In this document: in pieces, positions 8,036 through 16,887 of the stretch | How the letters are laid out: each line of letters begins with the position of its first letter | Position numbering within the stretch: the stretch's first letter is position 1 | Origin: an uncultured Aureimonas sp. | GTDB lineage: Bacteria; Pseudomonadota; Alphaproteobacteria; Rhizobiales; Rhizobiaceae | Reading direction: 5' to 3' | DNA length: 64,000 nucleotides | Assembly: GCF_913775355.1 (NCBI RefSeq) | Contig: NZ_CAJYIU010000287.1 | Location: 1 to 64,000 of the forward strand | Translations under genes and position numbers: made by a program | Notes under the pieces: model-generated | Databases searched by the model: none | What the model saw: only the letters and a program-made list of their open reading frames with translations | Told to the model about the DNA's origin: nothing

Positions 8036-9409
8036 ATGGCGCGCGACACCACCGACCTGACCCCGATCCGCTCCGTCGACGAACTGGTCGCCCACATCGC
8101 CGAGGGCGAGAAGCCGCCGCAGGACTTCCGCATCGGCACCGAGCATGAGAAGTTCGGCTTCTACGCGGCCGACCTGTCGCCCGTGCCCTACGAAGGCGAT
8201 CGCGGCATCCGCCGCCTTCTGGAGGGCATGGCCGCGCTGTCCGGCTGGGAGCCGATCCTCGACGAGGGGCGGATCATTGGGCTGGCAGGCGCCAGCGGCC
8301 AGGGCGCGATCTCGCTCGAGCCGGGCGGGCAGTTCGAGCTGTCGGGCGCCCCGCTCGAGACGCTGCACGAGACGTGCATCGAGACCGGCCGCCATCTCGC
8401 CGACGTCAGGGAGATCGCCGATCCGCTCGGCATCCGCTTCCTCGGGATCGGCTCGAGCCCGCTCTGGCGGCTCGACGAGACGCCGGTCATGCCGAAATCG
8501 CGCTACGCCATCATGGCGCGCTACATGCCGAAGGTCGGTACGCGCGGCCTCGACATGATGTTCCGCACCACCACGATCCAGGTCAACCTCGACTTCGCCT
8601 CCGAAGCCGACATGCGCGCCAAGATGCAGGTCGGCATGCGCCTGCAGGCCGTCGCCTCGGCGCTGTTCGCCAACTCGCCCTTCACCGAGGGACAACCGAA
8701 CGGCCTCCTGTCCTGGCGCTCCGACGTCTGGTCCGACGTCGACAACCAGCGCTCCGGCCTCCTGCCCTTCGTGTTCGAGGAGGGCTTCGGCTACCGGGAC
8801 TATGTCGAGTGGGCGCTGGATGTCCCGATGTACTTCGTGATGCGCGAGGGGCGCTATCACGACGCGACCGACATCACGTTCCGCCAGTTCCTCGACGGCG
8901 CGCTGAAGGGCCGGGTCGAACAGCCCGAACCCAACATGGGCGACTGGGCAAACCACCTCTCGACCCTGTTTCCAGACGTGCGGCTGAAGCGCTTCATCGA
9001 GATGCGCGGCGCCGACGGCGGACCGTGGCACGGCATCTGCGCCCTGCCCGCCTACTGGACCGGCCTTCTCTACGACGAGGGTGCGCTCGACGCCGCGATG
9101 GCGCTGACGCGCGACATCGACTTCGACGAGGCCTCGCGCCTGCGCGCGAACGTGCCGCGCCTCGGCCTCGCGACCCCGTTCCGGGACGGGACCGTCCTCG
9201 ACCTCGCGCGCGACACGCTGGAGATCGCCCGCCAGGGTCTTGCCGCGCGCGCGCGCCTCAACGAGGACGGCCACGACGAGACGATCTTCCTCGCGCCGCT
9301 CGCCGATATCCTGGCGCGCGGCGAGACGGCGGCGGAGGAACTCCTGCGTCTTCATCGCGGGCCCTGGGGCGGCCGGATCGATCCCTTGTTCCAGCATCTC
9401 GCCTACTGA
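8036..9409 (+). CDS. gshA: glutamate--cysteine ligase (GCS2 / plant-alphaproteobacterial type)
   Basis: 457 residues from the ATG at 8036 (MARDTTDLTPIRS), with GGAG six bases upstream. Catalyses the ATP-dependent first step of glutathione synthesis. Seen: the FRIGTEHEKFGF segment (about 34-45) typical of the GCS2 family, SLEPGGQFELSG near 98, MFRTTTIQVNLDF near 175, and a substrate-binding EMRGADGG segment near 322. This class is shared by plants and alphaproteobacteria and is distinct from E. coli GshA. No gshB is seen nearby. Confidence 0.95.
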   Translation: MARDTTDLTPIRSVDELVAHIAEGEKPPQDFRIGTEHEKFGFYAADLSPVPYEGDRGIRRLLEGMAALSGWEPILDEGRIIGLAGASGQGAISLEPGGQFELSGAPLETLHETCIETGRHLADVREIADPLGIRFLGIGSSPLWRLDETPVMPKSRYAIMARYMPKVGTRGLDMMFRTTTIQVNLDFASEADMRAKMQVGMRLQAVASALFANSPFTEGQPNGLLSWRSDVWSDVDNQRSGLLPFVFEEGFGYRDYVEWALDVPMYFVMREGRYHDATDITFRQFLDGALKGRVEQPEPNMGDWANHLSTLFPDVRLKRFIEMRGADGGPWHGICALPAYWTGLLYDEGALDAAMALTRDIDFDEASRLRANVPRLGLATPFRDGTVLDLARDTLEIARQGLAARARLNEDGHDETIFLAPLADILARGETAAEELLRLHRGPWGGRIDPLFQHLAY

Positions 9410-9523
9410 AACGGCACGCGCGGGCGGCGACTTGCCGCCCGACGGCTTGGCAGCGCCGCCGGGGCGCGTCATGCTGCCCCCTCGCGCCGTGCCGCGTTTC
9501 GCACGGGGAATACGGGGACCGGA

Positions 9524-10366
9524 ATGACCGATTTCTTCGACTGGCTCACCGCGACCGACGCGGGCGTCCTGGCCGACCGGCTGGCGACGCAGTTCCGGCT
9601 CAGCCAGGAGGAAATGCGCCGCACGACGGATGCGCTGGTGCCGGCCTTCATGCTCGGCTTCCAGCGCTCGATGCTCGACCCCGACGCCTGGGGCAAGCTC
9701 CTGCGGGGCTTTGCGCCCTCGCTCCCCTCGGGCGCGACCTCCGCCCTGCCCTCGCAGGAGGCGGGCGAAGCCTTCGTGCGCACCCTGTTCGGGCCGGAGC
9801 TCGCGGGGGCCGTCGCGCGGCAGGCCTCGCTCCTCAGCGGTCAGGCGCCGGACGTGATCGAGAAGATGATGCCGGCCCTCGGGCTCCTGTCGTTCCAGTC
9901 GATGCTGCAGACCATGGCGGCCTTCGGCCGGCAGGCGCCGGGTTCCTACCCGACCGACCCGGCGGGACAGGCGATGGCGGAGGCCATGCGCCGCTCGGCC
10001 AACGCGCTGGAAGCCTTCAGCCGCCCGGCCGACGCGCCGCGCTCGCAGCAGCAGGCGATGACCGATCTCTTCGCGGGCGCCCTGCGGGGCTGGCCCTGGA
10101 TGAACGCGGCGGCCGCCCAGCCGATGGACCCGATGGCGCTGATGACGGCCTGGACCACCGGCTGGATGCGTCCGGCGGCCCCCGCCGCGCCCCCGCCGCC
10201 GCGCCAGCCCGCACCGGCGCCCGAGCGCGGGAGCCCCGCGCCGTCCGGTCCCTTCGCGTTCGCCGGGATGCTGGCCAACGCCCAGTCGCTGCAGGCGGAG
10301 TACATGCGCGAGATGCTCGGACTGTTCGACCGATACGGCGCCGGCCCCCGCGCGCCCGGAAGCTGA
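9524..10366 (+). CDS. hypothetical protein, low-complexity C-terminal half
   Basis: 280 residues, not recognised. The N-terminal 130 residues (MTDFFDWLTATDAGVLADRL onward) are helical-looking, with a TTDALVPAFMLGFQRSM segment that vaguely recalls DUF937/YidB-like repeats; I do not rely on this. Residues 150-280 are rich in Met, Ala and Pro, with a PAAPAAPPPPRQPAPAPE linker near 215-235 and a final amphipathic MLANAQSLQAEYMREMLGLF helix. No signal peptide or membrane segment. It follows gshA by 114 nt, a spacer that contains a GGGCGGC/GCCGCCC hairpin (9422-9440) without a T run. Confidence 0.6.
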   Translation: MTDFFDWLTATDAGVLADRLATQFRLSQEEMRRTTDALVPAFMLGFQRSMLDPDAWGKLLRGFAPSLPSGATSALPSQEAGEAFVRTLFGPELAGAVARQASLLSGQAPDVIEKMMPALGLLSFQSMLQTMAAFGRQAPGSYPTDPAGQAMAEAMRRSANALEAFSRPADAPRSQQQAMTDLFAGALRGWPWMNAAAAQPMDPMALMTAWTTGWMRPAAPAAPPPPRQPAPAPERGSPAPSGPFAFAGMLANAQSLQAEYMREMLGLFDRYGAGPRAPGS

Positions 10367-10434
10367 ACGCGGTAGCGGGGGCGCGAGCCTACAAGGCTTG
10401 GGCCGCCCCGACGCAAGTTTGCACGCGAACGCTA

Positions 10435-10464
10435 TTGGAAGAGTGGGGCTCTGCCACCTATAAT
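10435..10464 (+). promoter_or_regulatory. sigma-70-type promoter for the CorC-like gene
   Basis: TTGGAA at 10435-10440 and a perfect TATAAT at 10459-10464 are separated by 18 nt, about 50 nt ahead of the start codon of the downstream gene. A near-palindrome GAGGGACCCGGGTTCCCTC lies in the leader at about 10480-10498. Confidence 0.65.
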
Positions 10465-10511
10465 CCCGCGCATCGTCAATCGAGGGACCCGGGTTCCCTC
10501 ACGGATACCGG

Positions 10512-11825
10512 ATGCTAGTCGCTAACCTTCTGATCGTCGTCTTCCTGATTCTTCTCAACGGCTTCTTTGCAATGTCGGAACTGGCGGTGGTCTCCTCCCG
10601 CCGCGCCCGGCTCCAGCAGATGGCACAAAGCGGGAAGCGAGGGGCGGAAGGGGCGATCAAGCTGATCGACGACCCGACGAGCTTCCTGTCCACCGTCCAG
10701 ATCGGCATCACGCTCGTTGGCATCTTCGCCGGCGCCTACGGTGGCTCGGTGTTCTCCGGCCCGCTGGCCGAGTTCCTGGCGCCCCTCCCGGTGATCGGCG
10801 CCTATGCGGAAGGCTTCGCCTTCGGCCTCGTGGTCGTCCTCATCACCTATTTCTCGCTGATTCTCGGCGAACTGGTTCCCAAGCGCTTCGCGCTGGCGAA
10901 CCCGGAAGCGATCGCCTGCTTCGTCTCCTCGCCGATGCGCGCGCTCGCCAAGATCGGCGCGCCGATCGTCTGGTTCCTGCGCGTCTCGACCGAGACGGTC
11001 GGCAAGCTCGTGGGTGCCAACGAGAAGAACGAGAACGCCGTGACCGAGGAGGAGGTCAAGGCGATGATCGCGGAAGGCACCGAATCGGGCGTCTTCGAGG
11101 AAAAGGAGCGCGAGATGATCGAGGGGGTGCTGCGCATCGCCGATCGCAACGTGCGCTCCATCATGGTGCCGCGCCCCGACGTCGCCTGGATCTCGCTGGC
11201 CGATTCGCCGGACGCGATCCTCGACGAGATCCATTCGAGCGGCCACTCGCGCTTCCCCGTCGCCTCCGAGGACGTCGACGACCTCGTCGGCGTGGTGCAG
11301 GCGAAGGAACTTCTGGAGCAGTACCGCAAGACCGGCTCGATCGACGTGCGGACCGCCGTGCGCGAGCCGCTCTACGTCAACGAGACCATGCCGGTCCTCA
11401 AGCTTCTCGACCGGTTCCGCGCCGTCAATATCCACATGGCGATCGTGCTCGACGAGTACGGCTCGTTCGAGGGCGTGGTGACCCCGACCGACATCCTCGC
11501 CGCCATCGCGGGCTCGCTGCCCGAGGGCGCCGAGGAGGACTATTCGGCGGTGCGCCGCGACGACGGCTCCTATCTCATCGATGCCGGCATGCCGATCGAC
11601 GACGTCGAGCGCACGCTCGGCTCCGCCCAGCTGCCGCGCGAGCGCGACTACGAGACGCTGGCCGGCTTCATCCTCGACCAGTTCGGCCACATCCCGGAGG
11701 TCGGCGAATCGATCCAGTACGGCGCCTGGCGCTTCGAGGTGGTCGATCTCGACGGACGGCGCGTCGACAAGATCCTTGCCGTGCAGACCGGCGAACTCGT
11801 GGGCGCCTTGCGCGAGGACGCCTGA
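10512..11825 (+). CDS. CNNM/CorC-HlyC family membrane protein (CBS-pair transporter-like)
   Basis: 437 residues. N-terminal DUF21/CNNM membrane domain (about 1-190) beginning MLVANLLIVVFLILLNGFFA with further hydrophobic segments near 60-80 and 95-125; then a CBS pair (about 205-325, including the RSIMVPRPDVAWI and AIVLDEYGSFEGVVTPTDIL segments) and a C-terminal CorC_HlyC domain ending near 425. Members are linked to Mg2+/Co2+ efflux; older names call them hemolysins. Transport is inferred from family. A consensus promoter precedes it and a strong terminator follows, so it is probably monocistronic. Confidence 0.9.
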   Translation: MLVANLLIVVFLILLNGFFAMSELAVVSSRRARLQQMAQSGKRGAEGAIKLIDDPTSFLSTVQIGITLVGIFAGAYGGSVFSGPLAEFLAPLPVIGAYAEGFAFGLVVVLITYFSLILGELVPKRFALANPEAIACFVSSPMRALAKIGAPIVWFLRVSTETVGKLVGANEKNENAVTEEEVKAMIAEGTESGVFEEKEREMIEGVLRIADRNVRSIMVPRPDVAWISLADSPDAILDEIHSSGHSRFPVASEDVDDLVGVVQAKELLEQYRKTGSIDVRTAVREPLYVNETMPVLKLLDRFRAVNIHMAIVLDEYGSFEGVVTPTDILAAIAGSLPEGAEEDYSAVRRDDGSYLIDAGMPIDDVERTLGSAQLPRERDYETLAGFILDQFGHIPEVGESIQYGAWRFEVVDLDGRRVDKILAVQTGELVGALREDA

Positions 11826-11858
11826 CCGCGCCGACGCGGCCCAACGCCCTGACATGAG

Positions 11859-11895
11859 AAAGGCCGCCGCGATCCCTCGCGGCGGCCTTTTTCTT
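11859..11895 (+). terminator. Rho-independent terminator after the CorC-like gene
   Basis: A perfect 14-bp stem (AAAGGCCGCCGCGA / TCGCGGCGGCCTTT) with a TCCC tetraloop at 11859-11890, followed by TTCTTGTT. It lies between the convergent CorC-like and DUF1127 genes. The T tract favours the plus strand, although the stem can also form on the minus-strand transcript. Confidence 0.85.
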
Positions 11896-11911
11896 GTTCG
11901 GATCGATCCCG

Positions 11912-12196
11912 TCAGTCCCGGCGGGGGCTGATACGGCCCCGCCGACGGGCGGCGGCCAGCGCCAGCTTGAATGTCGGGTCCTCGCGCCAGTCGGCATGCA
12001 GCGCCTCGTGCACGTCGTCCCGCTTCAGCCCGATGTCCTTCAGGAGATGATCGGGAAGCTCGGACACGCGATAGGCCGCGCGACGATTGAGGAGCGTGCG
12101 GACGATCGCGCGGAAGGCGGGAAAGGCCAGGCCACCCTTGGTCGGGGCGAGCATCTCCATCACGGACGGGCGGGGCGTCTTCGTAGCGAGCGTCAT
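11912..12196 (-). CDS. DUF1127 small protein
   Basis: 94 residues from an ATG at 12196 preceded by AAAGGAG. The C-terminal half contains the DUF1127 (YjiS-like) core: RTLLNRRAAYRVSELPDHLL then KDIGLKRDDV, with a basic tail RRRGRISPRRD. Short DUF1127 proteins of alphaproteobacteria bind RNA or adjust phosphate, carbon or sRNA metabolism in the few studied cases; here the role is unknown. It is divergent from the LysR gene (186-nt shared upstream region), which is often a sign of control by that regulator. Confidence 0.88.
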   Translation of the reverse strand: MTLATKTPRPSVMEMLAPTKGGLAFPAFRAIVRTLLNRRAAYRVSELPDHLLKDIGLKRDDVHEALHADWREDPTFKLALAAARRRGRISPRRD

Positions 12197-12382
12197 GGCA
12201 AGGTCTCCTTTCGAGGGCCATACGGTGCGTCGGGACAAGGCGGGGCCGTTCCGCCGGACGGAGGGTCCGGCGGCGGAAACGATCGGCGCGGTGTTGACGA
12301 GGTTGGAGATAGATCGGCTTGACGGATCAGGCCAACGAATGTTCCTTATGGGCTGCATCATCAATCCTGATGGATCGCCGCC

Positions 12383-13336
12383 ATGGCCTCGCCGCTCGAT
12401 CTCGACCAGCTCCGCACCTTCGTCGCCATCGTCGACACCGGAAGCTTCACCCGCGCGGCGGAGGAGGTGTTCAAGACGCAGTCGGCCGTGTCCATGCAGG
12501 TTCGCCGCCTGGAAGAGCGGCTCGGCGCCGACCTCTTCGAGCGCAACGGACGGACCGTGAAGCTCACCGACGACGGGGCCCGGCTCCTGACCTATGCGCG
12601 GCGGATGCTCTGCCTCAGCCAAGAGACCCTCTCGGCCTTCGACGAGGAGACGATCGAGGGCCATGTGCGCATCGGCCTGCCGGACGACTATGCCGAGCGC
12701 TTCCTGCCCGAGATCATGGCGCGCTTCGTGCGCTCGAACCCGCGGGTGGAGCTGCAGATCGCCTGCGAGACGACCTCGAGCCTCATAGAGCATGTCGAGA
12801 AGAACCATCTCGACGTCGCCCTCGTCTGTCCGACCAAGACCCATGCCTGGTCCGAGATCGTGCGAACCGAGCCGCTCCACTTCGTCACCTCCGCCGCCCA
12901 TTCGGTCCATGAGGAGCCCGTGCTGCCGCTCGCGATCGGACGGGCGGACTGCGGCTGGCGCCAGCAGGGCATCGAGGCGCTGCGGCGCGTCGGGCGCGAG
13001 CATCGCATCCTCTTCACCTCATGGTCGGCGCAGATCGTCACCTCCGCCGTGCTCGCCGGGCTGGCGGTCAGCGTCCTGCCGGAATGCGCGCTGCGGCCGG
13101 GCATGCGCGTCCTCACCGAAGCCGAGGGCTTCCCGCGGCTCACGGATGCGCAGATCGCCCTCATGCGCGGGCGCAACAGCCAGTCCTCGGCGGTCGCAGC
13201 GCTCGTCCAGCACATCCGCGAGAGCCTGCAGAACCTGCCGGTGACGCCGCGCGAGACCATCACGACGCGCCTGCCGGAAACGCGGATGATCCGCTCGCAG
13301 CGCCTTCGCCCGGGCGTGGGGCTCGCCGGATGGTGA
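12383..13336 (+). CDS. LysR-family transcriptional regulator
   Basis: 317 residues. N-terminal winged helix-turn-helix at about 8-65 ([40 protein letters not shown]), then a periplasmic-binding-like effector domain starting [20 protein letters not shown] at about 92. It is divergent from the DUF1127 gene, and its TGA overlaps the xseA start. A CATCA-ATCC-TGATG inverted repeat lies at 12359-12372 just before its ATG and is a possible autoregulatory site. The effector and wider targets cannot be read from sequence. Confidence 0.9.
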   Translation: MASPLDLDQLRTFVAIVDTGSFTRAAEEVFKTQSAVSMQVRRLEERLGADLFERNGRTVKLTDDGARLLTYARRMLCLSQETLSAFDEETIEGHVRIGLPDDYAERFLPEIMARFVRSNPRVELQIACETTSSLIEHVEKNHLDVALVCPTKTHAWSEIVRTEPLHFVTSAAHSVHEEPVLPLAIGRADCGWRQQGIEALRRVGREHRILFTSWSAQIVTSAVLAGLAVSVLPECALRPGMRVLTEAEGFPRLTDAQIALMRGRNSQSSAVAALVQHIRESLQNLPVTPRETITTRLPETRMIRSQRLRPGVGLAGW

Positions 13337-14949
13337 AGCGCGCGCGCGCGGCGATCGCGCCGGTCGAGGACGTCACTGAAGCCGAGGCCGGCAGCAACGT
13401 CGCGGAATATTCGGTCTCGGAGATTTCCGGCGCGCTGAAGCGCACGGTCGAGGACACGTACGGGCATGTGCGGGTGCGCGGCGAGGTGTCGGGCTATCGC
13501 GGGCCGCATTCGTCGGGGCACGCCTATTTCGCCCTCAAGGACGACCGCTCGCGGCTCGAGGCCGTGGTCTGGCGCACCACCTTCTCCAAGCTCGCCTTCA
13601 AGCCCGAGGAAGGGCTCGAGGTCGTCGTCACCGGCAAGCTGACGACCTTCCCGGGCTCGTCGAAGTACCAGATCGTGGTGGAGGCCATGCAGCCGGCCGG
13701 GGCCGGCGCGCTGATGGCGCTCCTCAACGAGCGCCGGCTCAAGCTGGAGGCCGAGGGGCTGTTCGCAGCGGAGCGGAAGCGCCCCCTGCCCTTCATGCCG
13801 CGCGTCATCGGCGTCGTCACCTCGCCGACCGGCGCCGTGATCCGCGACATCCGCCATCGCATCGCCGACCGCTTCCCGCTTCACGTCCTCGTCTGGCCGG
13901 TGCGCGTCCAAGGCGAGACCTGCGGAGAAGAGGTCGCGGCCGCGATCGACGGGTTCAACGCCATCGAGCCGGGCGGGCCGGTTCCCCGGCCGGATGTCCT
14001 GATCGTCGCGCGCGGCGGCGGCAGCCTCGAGGACCTCTGGGGTTTCAACGACGAGGGCGTCGTGCGCGCCGCCGCCCGCTCCGCCATCCCGCTGATCTCG
14101 GCGGTCGGGCACGAGACGGACTGGACGCTCATCGACCATGCGGCCGACCGCCGGGCGCCGACGCCGACCGGAGCCGCCGAGATGGCCGTACCGGTGCGCG
14201 CCGACCTCGTGGCGACGCTCGCCGCACTGGACGCCCGCGCCTCGGCCGCCGTCTCGCGCACCCTCCAGGCCGAACGCCGCGCCGTCGCCCACCTCGCCCG
14301 CGCCCTGCCCTCGCCCGACCTCCTCCTGTCACTGCCCCGCCGCCGGCTCGACGAGGCCGAGACCGGGCTCGGACGCGCGCTTCGCTTCTACACCGCCGAG
14401 CGGCGACGGATGCTCGGCGACGCGGCGGCCGAACTCTCGCCCACCCGCCTCGAGGCGGCGATCCGCGACCGCCGCGCCGACCTGCGGCATGCCGAGGCCG
14501 GCATCTTCCACGCTCTTACGCGCACGCTCACGCGGCGCCGCCACCAGTTGGAGCGGCTGGAAGGATCGCTCCGCCCGCATGTCGTCGCCGCGCGCTCCGA
14601 CCAGGCGCGCCTGCGCCTCGCGCAGGCCGGCGAGCGCATGGACCGGGCGTTCGGCGATCTCGTCTCGCGCCGCAAGGTGGCGCTCTCGGGTGCGTGGCGC
14701 GTCGCCGCCAGTCTCGACCCGCGGCAGGTGCTGGAGCGGGGTTACGCCATCGTGCGCGGGGCCGACAACACGCCGATCACGAGGGCCGAGGACCTGAAGC
14801 CCGGAACCGCGTTCGAAGTGGAGTTCGCCCACGGCCACCGCCGGGCAGCCATCGCGACGGAAGGAGACGGCGAGGCGCCGCGGCTTGCCAAGCCGGCACG
14901 CCGCAAGTCCACGCTCGCACCGGAAACCGCGCAGGGCGATCTGTTCTGA
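13330..14949 (+). CDS. xseA: exodeoxyribonuclease VII large subunit
   Basis: 539 residues from the ATG at 13330, which overlaps the LysR stop (ATGGTGA). Together with the small XseB subunit it degrades single-stranded DNA to oligonucleotides. Seen: N-terminal OB-fold (about 22-120; [38 protein letters not shown]), then the Exonuc_VII_L core with [18 protein letters not shown] near 157, the [20 protein letters not shown] motif near 223 and [20 protein letters not shown] near 258. A long coiled region (about 300-460) follows, and the protein ends ETAQGDLF, a common ExoVII ending. No xseB is next to it. Confidence 0.95.
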   Translation: MVKRARAAIAPVEDVTEAEAGSNVAEYSVSEISGALKRTVEDTYGHVRVRGEVSGYRGPHSSGHAYFALKDDRSRLEAVVWRTTFSKLAFKPEEGLEVVVTGKLTTFPGSSKYQIVVEAMQPAGAGALMALLNERRLKLEAEGLFAAERKRPLPFMPRVIGVVTSPTGAVIRDIRHRIADRFPLHVLVWPVRVQGETCGEEVAAAIDGFNAIEPGGPVPRPDVLIVARGGGSLEDLWGFNDEGVVRAAARSAIPLISAVGHETDWTLIDHAADRRAPTPTGAAEMAVPVRADLVATLAALDARASAAVSRTLQAERRAVAHLARALPSPDLLLSLPRRRLDEAETGLGRALRFYTAERRRMLGDAAAELSPTRLEAAIRDRRADLRHAEAGIFHALTRTLTRRRHQLERLEGSLRPHVVAARSDQARLRLAQAGERMDRAFGDLVSRRKVALSGAWRVAASLDPRQVLERGYAIVRGADNTPITRAEDLKPGTAFEVEFAHGHRRAAIATEGDGEAPRLAKPARRKSTLAPETAQGDLF

Positions 14950-15096
14950 CCGTCAGGCATGGGTCGACGCTGGAACCTCGTGCCGGCTATCGATCTTGAA
15001 TTGAAAACCTGAATCTCATACGCGTGATGGTTGACGCATGAACGCTCGTTCGATCTGATTAGCCCCGAAACGATCCCTGCCTGTCCGGAGCTCACC

Positions 15097-15618
15097 GTGT
15101 CCGTCGAACCGCCTCCCACACATCAGCCGAGCGGGCGGGGAACGGGCCGGATGCTCACCGGGGAACTCGTGTGGGAGTTCGGGCAGAACACCATGTCGCT
15201 GAGCCCGGACTTCGCCGAGCGGCTGGGATTTTCCCGCGCCAGCGCCCATGCGATCGGGATCACGTGCTTTCGCGATCGCGTCGTCCGCGAGGATCTCGAC
15301 CTTCTCTACGAGCGCCTGTCGCGCAGTTTCCTGCGTTCGGAACCGATGGTCAACGTCTACGGGCTCCATCTGGCCGACGGGACCGTGCGCCGGGTGCGCA
15401 GCCTCGGGCAGTGGAAGATGAGCGACGCCGGCAAGCCGACGCTGTTCACCGCTTCCATCGCCGAGGTGCAGAGCCGACTTCATACGGCGGTCGAGGACGA
15501 GTTCATCGAACGGATGATCGACCTGCGCTTCCTCGCCGAGCGGGCCGAGGACGACCGCTACCGGCAGATCGTCGACCGGATGCTGCGCGAGATCTGGACG
15601 CACCGCCGCCCGATCTGA
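15097..15618 (+). CDS. PAS-domain protein of unknown function
   Basis: 173 residues if the GTG at 15097 is used (CGGAG six bases upstream); an upstream in-frame ATG at 15031 lacks a ribosome site. The central part (about 25-110) reads like a PAS fold: MSLSPDFAERLGFSRASAHA, then a DLDLLYERLSRSF helix, GLHLADGTVRRVRSLGQWKM and LFTASIAEV. No output domain follows except a C-terminal helical region with alternating charges (about 120-173). It may be a stand-alone sensor or a small adaptor. It is not linked in an operon to any kinase here. Confidence 0.6.
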   Translation: MSVEPPPTHQPSGRGTGRMLTGELVWEFGQNTMSLSPDFAERLGFSRASAHAIGITCFRDRVVREDLDLLYERLSRSFLRSEPMVNVYGLHLADGTVRRVRSLGQWKMSDAGKPTLFTASIAEVQSRLHTAVEDEFIERMIDLRFLAERAEDDRYRQIVDRMLREIWTHRRPI

Positions 15619-15639
15619 TGCCGGGCGGCGGTGCTGCGA

Positions 15640-16695
15640 TCAGGCGGCCTTCTTCAGGGTCGCCATGTCGATCACGAAGCGGTACTTCACGTCGCTCTTC
15701 AGCATGCGCGCGTAGGCCGCCTCGATGTCGTGGATGTCGATCATCTCGATGTCCGAGGTGATGTTGTGCTCGGCGCAGAAGTCGAGCATCTCCTGCGTCT
15801 CCGCGATGCCGCCGATCAAGGATCCCGCGAACGAGCGGCGCTTCCAGATCACCGAGAAGGCGGCGACCGAGAGCGGCTTCTCCGGCGCGCCGACCTGACA
15901 CATCGTGCCGTCGCGCTTCAGGAGGTTGAGGTAGGCGTTGACGTCGTGGTCGGCGGCGACGCAATCGAGGATGAAGTCGAAGGAGGTCGCGTGCGCTTCC
16001 ATCTGCTTCGGATCGGTCGAGACGATCACCTCGTCGGCACCGAGGCGCTTGGCGTCGTCGGCCTTCTTCGGCGAGGTCGTGAAGAGGACGACATGCGCGC
16101 CCATCGCATGGGCGAGCTTCACGCCCATGTGGCCGAGACCGCCGAGGCCTACGATGCCGACCTTCTGGCCTGGCTGGACGTTCCAGCGGCGCAGCGGCGA
16201 ATAGGTCGTGATCCCCGCGCAAAGGAGCGGTGCGACGGCGGCGAGCTCGAGGTTCTCCGGGATGCGCAGCGTGAAGCCCTCGTCCACCACGATGGCGTCG
16301 GAATAACCGCCCATCGTGACCTTGCCGGTCTCCTTCTCGATCCCGTTGTAGGTGCCGACGAAGCCGTTGTCGCAATACTGCTCGAGACCGTCGGCGCAGT
16401 TCGGGCAGTTCTGGCACGAGCCGACCATGCAGCCGACGCCGGCGAGGTCGCCGACCTTGAACTTGGTGACGGCCGAGCCGACCTCCGACACGCGGCCGAC
16501 GATCTCGTGGCCAGGCAGGCAGGGGTAGATCGTGTTCTGCCACTCGTTGCGGGCCTGGTGCAGGTCGGAATGGCAGACGCCGCAGAACAGGATGTCGATC
16601 TTGACGTCCCGCTCGCCGACATCGCGGCGCTCGAACGTCGTATGCGACAGCGGCTTGTCGGCGGAGTCCGTGGCAAAGCCTTCGCAGCGGAACAT
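15640..16695 (-). CDS. zinc-dependent NAD(P) alcohol dehydrogenase (CAD/YahK type)
   Basis: 351 residues from the ATG at 16695 (MFRCEGFATDSADKPLS) with GGAG upstream; an in-frame extension to 16869 has no homology. Medium-chain dehydrogenase: catalytic-zinc ligands in CGVCHSDLHQARNEW, GHEIVGRVSEVG and the downstream conserved Cys; structural zinc in the four-Cys segment QNCPNCADGLEQYCDNGF; Rossmann motif VGIVGLGGLGHMGVKLA near 180. It matches the cinnamyl-alcohol-dehydrogenase/YahK subgroup that reduces a broad range of aldehydes with NADPH. It is divergent from the hydrolase-fusion gene. Confidence 0.9.
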   Translation of the reverse strand: MFRCEGFATDSADKPLSHTTFERRDVGERDVKIDILFCGVCHSDLHQARNEWQNTIYPCLPGHEIVGRVSEVGSAVTKFKVGDLAGVGCMVGSCQNCPNCADGLEQYCDNGFVGTYNGIEKETGKVTMGGYSDAIVVDEGFTLRIPENLELAAVAPLLCAGITTYSPLRRWNVQPGQKVGIVGLGGLGHMGVKLAHAMGAHVVLFTTSPKKADDAKRLGADEVIVSTDPKQMEAHATSFDFILDCVAADHDVNAYLNLLKRDGTMCQVGAPEKPLSVAAFSVIWKRRSFAGSLIGGIAETQEMLDFCAEHNITSDIEMIDIHDIEAAYARMLKSDVKYRFVIDMATLKKAA

Positions 16696-16887
16696 GGGCA
16701 ATTCTCCGTTGATGGGTGCGGGCGCGCAAATAGGTTCGACTGGTTGCGCGCAAAGGGTCGTCGGGGGATTGTCCTCGCGACCGCGTGATCGGCCACGGGG
16801 CGACAGTTTGCAGCAGGCTCGATCGGAACCCGTTGCCCGCCCAAACTTTAGACAGGCTCGACGATTCATTTCGGTCCCGCGGAGCCC

